Positions 1 to 10,123 of a stretch of 64,000 bases of DNA are shown piece after piece; the stretch's first letter is position 1; each line of letters opens with the position of its first letter. A program made the translations under genes and the position numbers. The DNA is from Halorhabdus rudnickae (lineage in GTDB: Archaea > Halobacteriota > Halobacteria > Halobacteriales > Haloarculaceae), in the NCBI RefSeq assembly GCF_900880625.1, contig NZ_CAAHFB010000001.1:1798001-1862000 (forward strand), written 5' to 3'. Below the pieces are notes generated by a model. It searched no databases, was not told the origin of the DNA, and saw nothing but the letters and a program-made list of their open reading frames with translations.

Positions 1-1
1 G

Positions 2-1417
2 AGCCCGACGTATTCGCAAACGAACTTTCAAAACTTGCTGTTCGGGACCGATCCGTCGATCGCGTCCGGGCCGGGGAGCCTTTCGGACTACTATTCGGAA
101 GTCTCTTACGGCCAGTTATCGGTCACAGGGAACGTCGTTGGCTGGGTGACGGCCGACAAAACCCACGATTATTACGGTAGGAATTCGGGCAGAATGGACG
201 CGAACGTAAGCGAATTGATCAGAGAATCAGCACAGAAAGTCGATTCTCAGGTTGATTTCAGCCAATATGATAACGACGGTGACGACGTCGTCGATCAGTT
301 CGTGGTCATCCATCAGGGTGCCGGCGAAGAATTTTCGGGCCAATCAACGGATATCTGGTCCCATCACTACTCGATCGATTATCAGACAAACGACGGTGTA
401 ACGATCCAGTCGTACACGATACAGCCCGAAACCCAAAACGGGCAGATCTCGACCACCGGGGTATTCGCCCACGAGATGGGTCACGCGTTCGGTCTCCCGG
501 ACCTCTACGATACCGATTATAGTTCCGCTGGAATCGGGGATTGGGGACTGATGAGTAGTGGAAGCTGGAACGGGGTAAATCGCGCGGGTGACTCTCCGGC
601 ACATCTATCAGCCTGGAGCAAGCAGTATCTCAGCTGGATCTCACCGACGACACTGCAGAACGGCGAGTCCTTAGCAGACAAGCAGATCGATCCAGCAACG
701 ACCACGACGGACTTCTATCAGCTCCGCCAACCGACGAGCCAGCAGCGTGAATACTTCCTGGTCGGAAACCGCCAACGAACAGGGTTCGACAAAGGACTTC
801 CCGGAAGTGGCGTTGCGATTTGGCACATCGACCGCTCGAATATCGACAACAACTGCCTCTACTATAACGACTGTAACGACGATGAAAACGACAAGCTCGT
901 CGATCTCGAAGCTGGCGATGGAGCAGCAGACTTAGACAACGACACGAACACCGGAAATGCCGCAGATCTCTGGCCGTCCGGGACCTTCGATGGCTCGTCA
1001 ACGCCCAGTTCTGACTTCGATAACGGGACTGCAAGCGACGTGTTCGTCGCAAATATTGGCTCGAGTGGCGGAGCGTCCTATACAGCGGATTTCGGGGTCG
1101 GATCGCAGACAACACATGCGTCAGTTGCAACAGGATCAGCGTCAAACGTCGACAGTTCCTCGGCGAGGTTAAGTGGCGATCTCACGGATCTGGGAAGTGC
1201 CGCCTCTGTGGACGTCTATCTCACCTACTGGATCGAAGGGCAGAAAAGCTCGACCCAGCAGTACGCTGATGGCGGAACACGCACTTCGACTGGCTCGTTC
1301 AGTGCAGATGCGAGTAGTCTACAGAGTGGAACGCCCTACGTGTTCAAAGCGATCGGCCAGGAAGATGACGGCGACTGGGTGCCGACCGGCCAAGAACAAA
1401 CCTTCCAGACATCGTAA
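2..1417 (+). CDS. M6-family secreted metalloprotease, 5' end cut by window
   Basis: Extracellular zinc endopeptidase of the immune inhibitor A (M6) type. The frame is open to the first base of the window, so the true start and signal peptide lie upstream; the TTG at 35 is not a convincing start. The zinc site HEMGHAFGLPD (first His codon at 470) fits HExxHxxGxxD, followed by the Met-turn region GDWGLMSSGSW. The catalytic domain starts with the typical segment around DYYSEVSYGQL. Roughly the last 105 residues look like a fibronectin-type III or similar beta domain. A Ca-type acidic stretch (DNDGDD) is also present. Family assignment is confident; the substrate is unknown. Confidence 0.88.
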   Translation, partial: SPTYSQTNFQNLLFGTDPSIASGPGSLSDYYSEVSYGQLSVTGNVVGWVTADKTHDYYGRNSGRMDANVSELIRESAQKVDSQVDFSQYDNDGDDVVDQFVVIHQGAGEEFSGQSTDIWSHHYSIDYQTNDGVTIQSYTIQPETQNGQISTTGVFAHEMGHAFGLPDLYDTDYSSAGIGDWGLMSSGSWNGVNRAGDSPAHLSAWSKQYLSWISPTTLQNGESLADKQIDPATTTTDFYQLRQPTSQQREYFLVGNRQRTGFDKGLPGSGVAIWHIDRSNIDNNCLYYNDCNDDENDKLVDLEAGDGAADLDNDTNTGNAADLWPSGTFDGSSTPSSDFDNGTASDVFVANIGSSGGASYTADFGVGSQTTHASVATGSASNVDSSSARLSGDLTDLGSAASVDVYLTYWIEGQKSSTQQYADGGTRTSTGSFSADASSLQSGTPYVFKAIGQEDDGDWVPTGQEQTFQTS

Positions 1418-1577
1418 TCTCTTCTCTTCGAAGTTCCATCATCGAAGATTCGACATTTTGTGTACTCAAGTGGATGTTGAAAATTGTCTACTCATTGAAG
1501 TCAAATATCGTCTACAGCCGAATCATCGCAATTTGAGCTACACGACGACGCGAAATCACAGTTCAGTGTCGTCGGTA

Positions 1578-1861
1578 ATGGATTGCCCGACCAATGCGCC
1601 ACAACATATCGTCATCGCCGTCGTAGATGCGTTGCGGCCAGATTCAGAGTGATATGATTCCCGGCGCTCGTTTACGGTCCCGACGACGACGTATTTCTCT
1701 CGGGCACCGTCGATACCGAGACCGATATCGAACACTCAGAGAGAACTGAGGACCCACCGGATTATCTACGCTCAGCACTTCCCGAAAGTCAACCCAACGC
1801 ATCGGCATGGGACATTTCGTCGTTGACGTCCGACCAATTGGAAGCACTCGGCTACAAATAG
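1578..1861 (+). pseudogene. Sulfatase-like AlkP-superfamily gene relic (N- and C-terminal scraps only)
   Basis: Two pieces of an alkaline phosphatase/sulfatase-type protein remain. The first (1578-1652) reads HIVIAVVDALRPDSE then stops; this is the N-terminal metal-binding strand of sulfatases. The second, in another frame (about 1677-1861), ends with QLEALGYK and a stop, matching the C-terminal tails of the two intact AlkP-type proteins at 7584 and 12185. About 400 residues that should lie between are missing. It converges on the glycosyltransferase at 1874. An internal deletion plus frameshift is inferred; the family call rests on the two end motifs. Confidence 0.7.
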
Positions 1862-1873
1862 TGATGGCAACGA

Positions 1874-3136
1874 TCACTTGGCTGTGGGTTCCTCACGACG
1901 GAGTGTCTGATAATAGGCCTCGATTGACTGCGCTTTCGTAAAGGCTGATTCAAACGTCTCCCGGGCATTGGTTCCCTGTTTCTCGAGGAGTTCCGGCTGT
2001 TCGATCCAGCTTTGCAACGCTGACACGACGCCTTCGACATCCCGTTGCCGTACGACTTCTCCAGCCCCTCCGCTATCGACGATCTGGCCTTCATCGTCAT
2101 CGGGCTTGGCGATGCAGAGGATCGGCATCCCGGCCGCCAACGAAGTATAGAGCTTGCTCGAGACGCAAACGCCCTTGAATCCTTCCTCGACGGCGACGAC
2201 AGACACGTCTCCGCTGGTCAAGCTGTACGGGAGATCACTCTTTGGCTGATAGGGGAGGAAGATCACATCCTCGCCAGCGACATCGAGATCTTCAGCGAGA
2301 GATACCAGACGTTCTTTATTATCACCCTCACCAATGATGCAAAACCGCACGTCGACACCGTCCGCCGAGAGGCGGGCCACCGCTTTGACGACTGTTTCGA
2401 GGTCGTGGAATTCAGCGATATTACCGGAATAGAGGAGCGTGAACGGTTCGACAAGGTTATGTTCCTGACTGAACCAGTTCGATTCTTTCTCTTTGGGCTG
2501 GATGAATTCGCCATCCGCCCAGTTATGGATGATCTCGATTGTGTCTGCATCAAACCCTGCGCCAGCTACCTGAGTGATCCGATCGCGCATCGCTGGACCG
2601 AGTGCGACGACGGTCGTAGCATCCCGAAAGACGAACTGATGAAGGAATCGCCAAATTCGAGCGATGACGCCGTTTTCTCGCAAATATCCGAGCTCGACAG
2701 GCTGTGCGGGATACAGGTCGTGGACAATATACGTGTACTCCCATCCGCGAAGTTTACACACCGGCCACAGGACGATCGGCAGAAACGGGGGGTTCGAAAC
2801 GAAGACGATTTCCCGGTCCTTGGTCGATCGACTGAACAGCAAGGCGACTGCCATCCAGAGCGTGAACACCGTCCAGTTGAACAATCGACGCGGCAACGAC
2901 GACTGGCGGAGTTGCGGTGCACGGATGCGTTTTACGAGGACGCCCTCGTGAGTGGTCTCGAGTGGCTGCCGTTCGTTTTCTCCACTGTGGTAGTTAGGCT
3001 GACCAGTGTAGACGGTCATGTCCAATCCACGGTCTTCGAGACCGACCGCCAACTCGGTCATAAGTTGACCGGTGGAGGCCGTGTCCGGATGGAAATACTC
3101 GGTGACTAACACATACTCGCGTTCTTGCCCGGTCAT
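1874..3136 (-). CDS. GT4 glycosyltransferase, WbuB-like
   Basis: Cytoplasmic, membrane-associated glycosyltransferase of about 420 residues with a GT-B fold. Visible features are the N-terminal VTEYFHPDTASTGQL segment, a central IVHDLYPAQPVELGY block and the C-terminal YSGNIAEFHDLETV and FKGVCVSSKLYTSLAAGMP donor-binding motifs typical of WbuB-type GT4 enzymes. An upstream extension of 56 residues is open but has no conserved features and overlaps the promoter zone, so the ATG at 3136 (MTGQEREYVLV) is preferred. It is last of a four-gene minus-strand run. Donor and acceptor sugars cannot be told from sequence. Confidence 0.88.
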   Translation of the reverse strand: MTGQEREYVLVTEYFHPDTASTGQLMTELAVGLEDRGLDMTVYTGQPNYHSGENERQPLETTHEGVLVKRIRAPQLRQSSLPRRLFNWTVFTLWMAVALLFSRSTKDREIVFVSNPPFLPIVLWPVCKLRGWEYTYIVHDLYPAQPVELGYLRENGVIARIWRFLHQFVFRDATTVVALGPAMRDRITQVAGAGFDADTIEIIHNWADGEFIQPKEKESNWFSQEHNLVEPFTLLYSGNIAEFHDLETVVKAVARLSADGVDVRFCIIGEGDNKERLVSLAEDLDVAGEDVIFLPYQPKSDLPYSLTSGDVSVVAVEEGFKGVCVSSKLYTSLAAGMPILCIAKPDDDEGQIVDSGGAGEVVRQRDVEGVVSALQSWIEQPELLEKQGTNARETFESAFTKAQSIEAYYQTLRREEPTAK

Positions 3137-3243
3137 GATTCCGTACTGGGACCGTTCGCCATTGTAGCACTTTCGAGGCGACACTCGCAGGTTCGAAGAT
3201 CGAACGACATTCCGATAGGGTTGCTGAACATTCAGACGGTAAT

Positions 3244-4329
3244 TCAGTATTGATCGATCGCCCGTCGGAGCGTGGTCGAGATCTCGTCTACCGCCCGGTC
3301 CCACGTGAACGAACGCGCGTGATCTATCTCCTCATTGGTCGGCCCGGGATCGCCCGCTTCTAGCAGAGCCGCGGTCCTCGAGGCGAATTCGTCGGGATCT
3401 GTTGGGTCGGCCAAAGCGGTATCTTCAGGTAATATCTCCGTCATCGCCGGTCGGTTCCCGGCAATTACCGGCGTCCCGCACGCGATGGCTTCTAGCGGCG
3501 GCAATCCGAACCCTTCCTCCAGCGATGGGAACAAAAACGCCGACGCTTGGGTGTATACGTACTTCAATTCCCTGGCTGTGAGAAAGCCGAGCGATCGGAT
3601 CTGTTCGCGGTCCGACCCAGCACTGTCACCGACGTGCCCGTCGATGAATCGCTCTTGAGGACCTACCAGAACCAGTTCGTGGGGAACATCGTACTCCTCG
3701 CGCAACGCTATGTAACTGTCGACGAGGACCTCAGTGTTTTTTCGTTTACCCGTCCCACCGACGTACAAGAGGTATTCGTCTGGGAGTGAAACGGCCGATC
3801 CGGCGTGATCATCGAGAAAGACTTCTTGAAGCCCATTCGGCACAACATCGATCGGTGTATCGGGATCAATCCGCGATGTAACCGTCGAGCGGGTATGTCT
3901 TGACGGGGCGACGATTCGATCAGCCGCTGAAAGCATTCGAGGAACTCTGAACTGCTGGAGAAGCGTATAGAGCCGCGGCCCGTAGCCGACGAATCCAAAG
4001 ATGTCGTGGAGGCGCACGACGACCGGAACGTCGAGCGATCGCACCGGACCGTCGCTGTTTGGGCAAAAGAGGACGTCAATATCGGATTCCGAGACCAGAC
4101 GGGGTAGTATCAGCTGTTCCCAGCCGAGGCCGTACACTTGTGAGTCGCTGTACATCCCCCGGGTAATAACTGGTGTGTCTGTGAAATGATCGCGGACGGA
4201 CCGGCTGCCGAAAACCACGACGTCAACGCCAGGTTGGTGAGCAAGGGCACGAACAGATTCGACGCTCGACTGGACAGAGCCGCGGGGTTGCTCGACGGAA
4301 AACGTTCGTCCATTGACTCCGACTCGCAT
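3244..4329 (-). CDS. GT4 glycosyltransferase
   Basis: Glycosyltransferase of 361 residues, GT-B fold. The N-terminus MRVGVNGRTFSVEQPRG resembles GT4 enzymes of the mannosyltransferase/WbaZ type. The C-terminal half has LLYVGGTGKRKNTEVLV and FLFPSLEEGFGLPPLEAIACGTPV, the E-x7-E donor-binding signature. It has no signal peptide, so it should act on the cytoplasmic side on lipid-linked glycan. It lies 41 bp downstream of the GT4 gene at 4371 and about 107 bp upstream of the one at 3136. Specific sugar unknown. Confidence 0.9.
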   Translation of the reverse strand: MRVGVNGRTFSVEQPRGSVQSSVESVRALAHQPGVDVVVFGSRSVRDHFTDTPVITRGMYSDSQVYGLGWEQLILPRLVSESDIDVLFCPNSDGPVRSLDVPVVVRLHDIFGFVGYGPRLYTLLQQFRVPRMLSAADRIVAPSRHTRSTVTSRIDPDTPIDVVPNGLQEVFLDDHAGSAVSLPDEYLLYVGGTGKRKNTEVLVDSYIALREEYDVPHELVLVGPQERFIDGHVGDSAGSDREQIRSLGFLTARELKYVYTQASAFLFPSLEEGFGLPPLEAIACGTPVIAGNRPAMTEILPEDTALADPTDPDEFASRTAALLEAGDPGPTNEEIDHARSFTWDRAVDEISTTLRRAIDQY

Positions 4330-4370
4330 TGTCCAGTTTACCTCTTGTGATGGGTATACGGCGTTCCGTA

Positions 4371-5669
4371 TCAGGCTTTCTGCTCATGTGCGACACCAGC
4401 GTCAGCACCGAGCACGCGGCGATACGTCTTCGAGGAACGCTCGGCGAGTCGTCCGTATGTCTGGCTTTCCACATACTCGGACATTGACTGCTCGTCAAGT
4501 ATCCCCTCCGGATTACTCGCGACTGACGCGAGCACAGCAGAGAGTGACTCGGCCGATCCCGGCTCGAATGTCGTTCCGAGATTCCACTTGGACACTCGGG
4601 CAGCAAACGCACCGAAGTTCGGAGCGATGACTGGACGACCCGCGCTACAGGCCTTCTGGAAGACACCACTGGTCCGGTAGGTACCAAACGACCGTCGGTA
4701 GGGGAGGATCACGGCGTCCGCCGCAAAGAAGTAATCGGGAACTGCCTCTTGTGGAACGAACCCCAGTTCAGGGACGACCGTCACGTCCGGGTTCGCAACG
4801 CCACGTTCGATTTTGCGTGCGTCAACAGCGACCGGTTTGCCGGCTAGTATGACCGTAATCGGAGAGCCATCGTACTCCTCCAGTGCGTCAACCAGCAGGT
4901 CGACACCCTTCTCTGCGCGCATCTCGCCGAAAAACGTGAACACGTATTCTTCCTCGGTGAGATCGAGACGGTCACGAGCGCTCTGACGATCGAACGCCTC
5001 GTTCGACCAGGTTTCGACCGGGTCCGGTATCTTTGTCAGCGGGGCGTACTGCTCAATGTCGGTCGCCGACAGAATCAGCTCTCTTCCGATTTCGGATGCG
5101 ACGAAGAACTCCTTGACCACGTTGTCTCGGGCTAGTCGATGAAGGTTTACGTGATTCCAGGGGCCACGCCGCGAAAAGACATCGGGCACAGCTGTCGAGG
5201 CGATGTCCGTCAGCCCATGCTCGATTAGACGCTTCGCAATCGCAGTACGGCGGCGCGTCTGAACGCGAAAGTACGAACCATTGATCGTCGCGACGATCGG
5301 TGTCTCGATCGACTGACCGTGGCGATAAATCTCTTTGAGGATGTCGTCAGCGTGCAGAAAGTGGACGAGATCGTAGGACCGCTCCTCGACGTATTCGAGG
5401 GCGTCTGCGACGATCGAACCACGTGGATTCCGAATTGCACGAATGGCGTGGCCGGTAGCACTCTTCGGATGGAGACGGTCCAATACGTCGTCGTCGTAGA
5501 GATATTTAACGGTCTCTGGGTCGAGGAACTCTTCGTGATGGCCCTCGCGGACAGTACTCAGGATCGTGATCTCGATATCTGACCACAGTTCTGTTAGCTC
5601 TTGGCGGAGCAGGCTAGCGTATTCAAGATGATGCCCACCGGTATGCATATCGAAGAGGAGAACGTGCAT
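4371..5669 (-). CDS. GT4-type glycosyltransferase
   Basis: Protein of 432 residues with a GT-B glycosyltransferase pattern. The start MHVLLFDMHTGGHHLEYASLL has the GGH glycine-rich acceptor loop; the C-terminal domain shows FTFFGEMRAEKGVDLLVDAL, ITVILAGKP and VILPYRRSFGTYRTSGVFQKA, where the donor-binding Glu of usual GT4 is not obvious. Membrane segments are absent. It sits between the polytopic protein at 5717 and the GT4 at 3244 in the same transcription direction with gaps under 50 bp, so the products probably build one glycan. Role in surface glycan assembly is inferred from context. Confidence 0.83.
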   Translation of the reverse strand: MHVLLFDMHTGGHHLEYASLLRQELTELWSDIEITILSTVREGHHEEFLDPETVKYLYDDDVLDRLHPKSATGHAIRAIRNPRGSIVADALEYVEERSYDLVHFLHADDILKEIYRHGQSIETPIVATINGSYFRVQTRRRTAIAKRLIEHGLTDIASTAVPDVFSRRGPWNHVNLHRLARDNVVKEFFVASEIGRELILSATDIEQYAPLTKIPDPVETWSNEAFDRQSARDRLDLTEEEYVFTFFGEMRAEKGVDLLVDALEEYDGSPITVILAGKPVAVDARKIERGVANPDVTVVPELGFVPQEAVPDYFFAADAVILPYRRSFGTYRTSGVFQKACSAGRPVIAPNFGAFAARVSKWNLGTTFEPGSAESLSAVLASVASNPEGILDEQSMSEYVESQTYGRLAERSSKTYRRVLGADAGVAHEQKA

Positions 5670-5716
5670 TCACGACCAATTCCACTCCCAGGAATAAACA
5701 GTGTTTCTCATCAGTT

Positions 5717-7303
5717 TCAGTTCGCGTGATCCGGCGGATGTCTCCCACAGGTAAGTATGGCCGGACCACCCGCGTCGTAGACGAGATGATCAGACGCCCG
5801 GTACGGAACGGGATGGATAGGGCTGGTGTCGAGCTTCGCAGCGATCACGTCGTCTAGTTGCTGGTGTGTCTGCACGCAGTCACTTCCGAACTCGCCGGCC
5901 CACTCTATCTTCGATTGATCGGCACGGTCGGCGTACATGTCATATGGGGTGAGTTGCTCGTCCAGCGTCGCTCGTGGTACCGCCAGAATTGACCCGAGTA
6001 AGAGTACTACGAACGTGACCTTCAGGACCGTATCGCGTCGATGCGAGAGCACACCGAGCTCCTCAGGGAGTCGATCCTGGCTCAGCATCCACGTCCAGTA
6101 AAGTGTGCCAAGAATCCCCGGCACGACGATAGTACGCTTTAGCGTCGCGAAGTCCCCCACAACATACAGGACAACTGTGGCACTGCCGAGAGCGATACTC
6201 ACGGCGAGAAAGAGTTTCCCGAGCGGCGTGCTTCGGCGTCGAAAAAACGATACTGCGGCAAGTGCCAGCGACGCTGCGGACAGACCTGCGACGACAAAAA
6301 TGCCTGCCACGGCGATGAACCAACTCGACACTCCGGCAACGGAGGGCCAATCGTTGATGTTATTCAGTGCGGACCTGCTTCCGCTCTGAAAGAGCCCCGG
6401 ACGATCGAGCATTTCAACAGTCGGACCGTCGGCAGATTGTCCACCCCCCGGTGTCTGTTCGGTCGGCGTCGGCTGCTGTTCGGTCGGTGTTGGCGTCTGT
6501 TCTGGGGCTGAATCTTTGTGACCACCGTCGTCGGCACCACTGAACAACGACTGCAGCGGGCCGAGGATGGTATTTTCGAAATATGGGATCGTGATTCGTG
6601 TTGTCGATAGTCTAGTAGCGACGACCGCCCCGATTAGCGGGATGAGACTGAGACTCCCGTATCGCAGTCCGGTCCGCCGGGAGAGAAACAGCGCAGCAAC
6701 GATCGCACCGCCGTAGATAACTCCCCAAATGAAGTTAGTGAACGACACTGCGAACAACGCGACTCCGGCGACGACGGCAAATCTTGGATCCGAGTCGTCT
6801 TCAAGGAGTCGATAGATCGCGTAGAGGCCCAGAAAGACAAACGTGAAAGTAAATGTCTTGTGACTGGTTTCTCGGATCCGAAAGATGAAGCCACCGAAGA
6901 CGAATATGGCAGGCACGAACACAAACGGGTGCCACCACGAACTGGTTGGAGTACTCCGAACGAACACGCTGTAACAAAGAATTACGATCGCAGTAAGGAC
7001 GAACGCGCCGATAAGAGGACTCACATGATTGAGTGAAGTCGGATCGAGACCAGTCGCCTGAAGAAGAGTCGCAATTCCTGTCTGATAGGTATTCCCATTG
7101 TGGTAATTAAAAGTATCTGTGATTTGCCCATGTTGGACTAATTCATAGATATCCCGCAACGGCGCACCCTCGTCAGTAGACACGCGGAGCGGTAAGGCTC
7201 CCACTATCGTCATCAAGTACGTTATGATAGTGAAAGAGATGATGAGTAATACTTTTGAGCGGCGGTTCACAACCGAGTCCAGTTGAAGTGTAATAAAAAG
7301 CAC
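5717..7303 (-). CDS. Polytopic membrane protein of the glycan cluster
   Basis: Protein of about 528 residues with 10 or more hydrophobic segments, starting with LLIISFTIITYLMTIVGALP. A Thr/Pro/Gln-rich linker (PTPTEQQPTPTEQTP) near residues 270-290 separates two membrane halves and probably faces outside. A soluble tail of about 90 residues ends with CGRHPPDHAN. The architecture resembles GT-C mannosyltransferase-like or polymerase proteins of archaeal glycan loci, but no catalytic motif is clear. The start at 7303 is GTG; a later start near the first membrane segment is possible. It heads the four-gene minus-strand run ending at 1874. Confidence 0.72.
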   Translation of the reverse strand: MLFITLQLDSVVNRRSKVLLIISFTIITYLMTIVGALPLRVSTDEGAPLRDIYELVQHGQITDTFNYHNGNTYQTGIATLLQATGLDPTSLNHVSPLIGAFVLTAIVILCYSVFVRSTPTSSWWHPFVFVPAIFVFGGFIFRIRETSHKTFTFTFVFLGLYAIYRLLEDDSDPRFAVVAGVALFAVSFTNFIWGVIYGGAIVAALFLSRRTGLRYGSLSLIPLIGAVVATRLSTTRITIPYFENTILGPLQSLFSGADDGGHKDSAPEQTPTPTEQQPTPTEQTPGGGQSADGPTVEMLDRPGLFQSGSRSALNNINDWPSVAGVSSWFIAVAGIFVVAGLSAASLALAAVSFFRRRSTPLGKLFLAVSIALGSATVVLYVVGDFATLKRTIVVPGILGTLYWTWMLSQDRLPEELGVLSHRRDTVLKVTFVVLLLGSILAVPRATLDEQLTPYDMYADRADQSKIEWAGEFGSDCVQTHQQLDDVIAAKLDTSPIHPVPYRASDHLVYDAGGPAILTCGRHPPDHAN

Positions 7304-7583
7304 TACGATTTGGGTTACAGTTTCAGAACAACGAATCCGACCAAATACTAGTTGATTCGGGAAAGTTAGTCAATCTGGCTACCAGAATGTAACCAAAATC
7401 GACACATTCGCGGGCTTCAAGTCGGTGAATGCATGACCGTCGCTCACGTATTCAGGGGTGGTCTATCCAGCGGAAAGCGGCATGCAGCTTGTGCGCATTG
7501 ATCCAGTTTGAGGCGGAGTTGGATAAGGACCAATCCAAACAACCGAAGCTATTTGATTCGAGGTGCGAAAGGCGGCCGTACGA

Positions 7584-8525
7584 ATGCTCTATCGCATCGC
7601 GGAGTCTCTTTATCCGGCATGGAACGGTTTGGCTACGACGGTCTCCTCACGGTTGCGCCCCGGAACAAACGTGTTCTCCCGGGAGTGGGACATGCTCGTG
7701 ATTCTCGACACGTGTCGGATTGACGCGCTCCGTGCCGTCGCTCCCGAATTCGATTTCTTGCCGCCCGCTGACGAGATCGGATCACTCTGGTCGGTGGGAA
7801 GTATGACTGCGGAGTTCGTCGCAAACACGTTCGTCTCGGATTTCGAAGGCGACTTCGCGAATACGGCTGTGTTCGCCCAGAATTCCCACTATTATACCGT
7901 TCTCGAAGAGCGACGGATGCCCGAAGACGAGCGTCCGACGGTGGGTGCGTGGACAAACTGGCAGACGGTCTCACCGAATGCCTTCGAGCATCTCGATCAC
8001 GTCTGGCGTCGTACCACTGACGACATCGTGACGATGGAGTCGATTCGAGCGACGACCGATGCCGCGGTTCACTACGCCCGGCGCAACGATCCAGAGCGCC
8101 TGCTCGTCCACTACAACCGCCCCCACCATCCCTACCGGGCGAACGCCATCGAGGAGGATCGAACCGACGAGGAACTGCACGACCACGAGCGCGATCCGTT
8201 CACGTATCTCCGCGAAGGAGGTGACTTCGAGACGGTTTGGGAGAGCTATCTTGACGATCTTCGGATGGGGCTGCGCGATGTCGAACATCTCATTTCAAAC
8301 GTCGATGCCGAAAACGTGGTGATCACTGCCGACCACGGCGACGGATTCGGAGAATGGGGGTTCGTCTACTCCCATCCCTTTGGATTCCCCCATCCCGTGG
8401 TTCGGCGTGTTCCCTGGGCCGAAACGACTGCGTCCGATTCGGGAGGATACGAGCCGAAACCGCCCGAAACGGACGCTGTCCACAAGTCGGTCACTGATCA
8501 GTTGGAGGAACTCGGGTATCTATAG
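7584..8525 (+). CDS. Sulfatase-like AlkP-superfamily protein
   Basis: Hydrolase-like protein of about 313 residues. The metal-binding N-terminal strand reads WDMLVILDTCRIDALRAVAPE and the C-terminal metal site reads VVITADHGDGFGEWGFVYSHP, both typical of sulfatase-like AlkP enzymes. Compared with true sulfatases (450-550 residues) it is short, and the Cys/Ser to be converted to formylglycine is not seen in a CxPxR context; the residue at that place is CRIDAL. The ATG at 7584 lies about 30 bp after a TATA-like CTATTTGATTC (near 7550), so it is preferred over GTG at 7563. It ends LEELGYL. Likely a phospho- or sulfoester transferase acting on surface glycan; substrate unknown. Confidence 0.75.
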   Translation: MLYRIAESLYPAWNGLATTVSSRLRPGTNVFSREWDMLVILDTCRIDALRAVAPEFDFLPPADEIGSLWSVGSMTAEFVANTFVSDFEGDFANTAVFAQNSHYYTVLEERRMPEDERPTVGAWTNWQTVSPNAFEHLDHVWRRTTDDIVTMESIRATTDAAVHYARRNDPERLLVHYNRPHHPYRANAIEEDRTDEELHDHERDPFTYLREGGDFETVWESYLDDLRMGLRDVEHLISNVDAENVVITADHGDGFGEWGFVYSHPFGFPHPVVRRVPWAETTASDSGGYEPKPPETDAVHKSVTDQLEELGYL

Positions 8526-8581
8526 CGTCCTATCGTATCGTGGTGAGCCACTTGATAGGCTTCTTTGGTTTCGGTAGGCGT

Positions 8582-10123
8582 CTATTCTATTGACTTTATC
8601 AGAAATATACCATTATTACGGAAAACTACTTCATAGCCATCCATCTTGTTAACTGTTGACTGGTTAACCATTATCTTTGGAATATAATAATAGTCTGCAT
8701 CAAATCCATGCTGGATGGATTTTTTAACGATATCGTCAAAGTTACTTGATTTACTTAAATCATGGCTAAACAGACGGAGTGCTTGGAAATCCTGATTAGG
8801 GTCGAATTCGGCTCCCCACGGAACATTGAGAACAGTCCTTTCAGCGTAGAAGGGAAGCTTCTCGGAAGCTGCTCCGATTGCAATAAATGTTGACTGTTCT
8901 GGTGTATTTTCGTGTATCCAGTTTGCTGCTTGTTGGTCGTCAGCGTTCCATCCACTGGTCATGAGTGTTGTGTCACCATCATAAACTCGCGTATACTGAT
9001 TGCTTGCGTACATGACCCCGGAGAGTACGCTAAGTAGAATGATTGCTACAAGCGCGCCACGTTTGACAATTTGGCCCCACTCTTGTGACGTCGCTTTCGA
9101 TTGCAACATTGGCAGGACACCCTCATACAGAAATGATACCGCCATTAGGATTTCCGCAAGATAAACGAACCGTTCCGCACCGGTAGTGAACCACGAGACA
9201 ACGAACACCACGGGTAAAAACATCTTCCGTCGTGCAAGGAGATACAGCCCTCCGAGTGATCCACTATAGAACGCTACCGTTGAGGCGTATTGTGTCTGTT
9301 CCAGCGTCGGGACTTTGATTGCGAACCTAATGAATTTGATCACGGAATCGAGCGAAAGGGATACTCGACTCCCTGACGTGAGTCCCGCGAGAAACGGATC
9401 GATACCTGTATGAAGAAGAACGGTACCCCACCAGACTGATGCGATACTCACACCTCCGACGGCGACGATGGTCCCATGTACAAGGCCACTAATCGACCGA
9501 TCTTTTGTCAAGTAGATGGTTAAAAACCACAATCCAGCTGCGTAACCACACAGGGGATGAGACAATACTGCGAGTCCAAACGAAACTGTTGCGCCGATAA
9601 GCCAGCGTCGATCGAAGTCGGAATAAAGACACAGGCCGAAGAAGACAGTCGCTAAAAAGAAGCAATAGCCGAGGCCGCGGACTGCTCCACCAGGAATCGC
9701 CATATACCAAAATATCGCTGGTGCCGTCGTCGCAAGGACCGTAGCGACGATCGATTCGATTTTGTCGTCAAATAGCTCTTGGGCAATTTTGTAAATGAGA
9801 AGACCCAAAACACCATTCCAGACAAAGGATAAGAAGATAGTCGCTGACAGGTACTCCATCCCTGTAATATCGTGGACGAGGGCGATAAAATAGAATCCTA
9901 AGGGAGGATATGCGAATGGAATACCGCCTTCAGTGAAATGGGGTATAGTTTCTGGCAACAAATACCCATTATTTGATATTTCTCGCGCCATTGCGAGATA
10001 CAGTCCAGGTATTTTCGGATTGGAGAACAAGTTGTATGCTGCGACAATAGTTATCGGAGAGACAATAGCTATGAGATATGGGTAGTACTCCTTATATGGG
10101 AGATTCTCCGAAAACTGATCCAT
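8582..10123 (-). CDS. AT-rich polytopic membrane protein, GT-C-like
   Basis: 513-residue protein with about a dozen hydrophobic segments. The N-terminal loop contains FTEGGIPFAYPPLGFY, comparable with the extracytoplasmic first loop of GT-C glycosyltransferases (dolichyl-phosphate sugar users), and the last about 100 residues are soluble (TTLMTSGWNADDQQAANWIHEN), like the C-terminal domain of STT3/PMT-type proteins. The DNA is clearly more AT-rich than neighbouring genes, as is the 400 bp upstream, which suggests acquisition by transfer. A TATA-like AAATATAAG lies about 30 bp before the ATG. It is alone on its strand and convergent with the AlkP gene at 7584. Confidence 0.72.
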   Translation of the reverse strand: MDQFSENLPYKEYYPYLIAIVSPITIVAAYNLFSNPKIPGLYLAMAREISNNGYLLPETIPHFTEGGIPFAYPPLGFYFIALVHDITGMEYLSATIFLSFVWNGVLGLLIYKIAQELFDDKIESIVATVLATTAPAIFWYMAIPGGAVRGLGYCFFLATVFFGLCLYSDFDRRWLIGATVSFGLAVLSHPLCGYAAGLWFLTIYLTKDRSISGLVHGTIVAVGGVSIASVWWGTVLLHTGIDPFLAGLTSGSRVSLSLDSVIKFIRFAIKVPTLEQTQYASTVAFYSGSLGGLYLLARRKMFLPVVFVVSWFTTGAERFVYLAEILMAVSFLYEGVLPMLQSKATSQEWGQIVKRGALVAIILLSVLSGVMYASNQYTRVYDGDTTLMTSGWNADDQQAANWIHENTPEQSTFIAIGAASEKLPFYAERTVLNVPWGAEFDPNQDFQALRLFSHDLSKSSNFDDIVKKSIQHGFDADYYYIPKIMVNQSTVNKMDGYEVVFRNNGIFLIKSIE

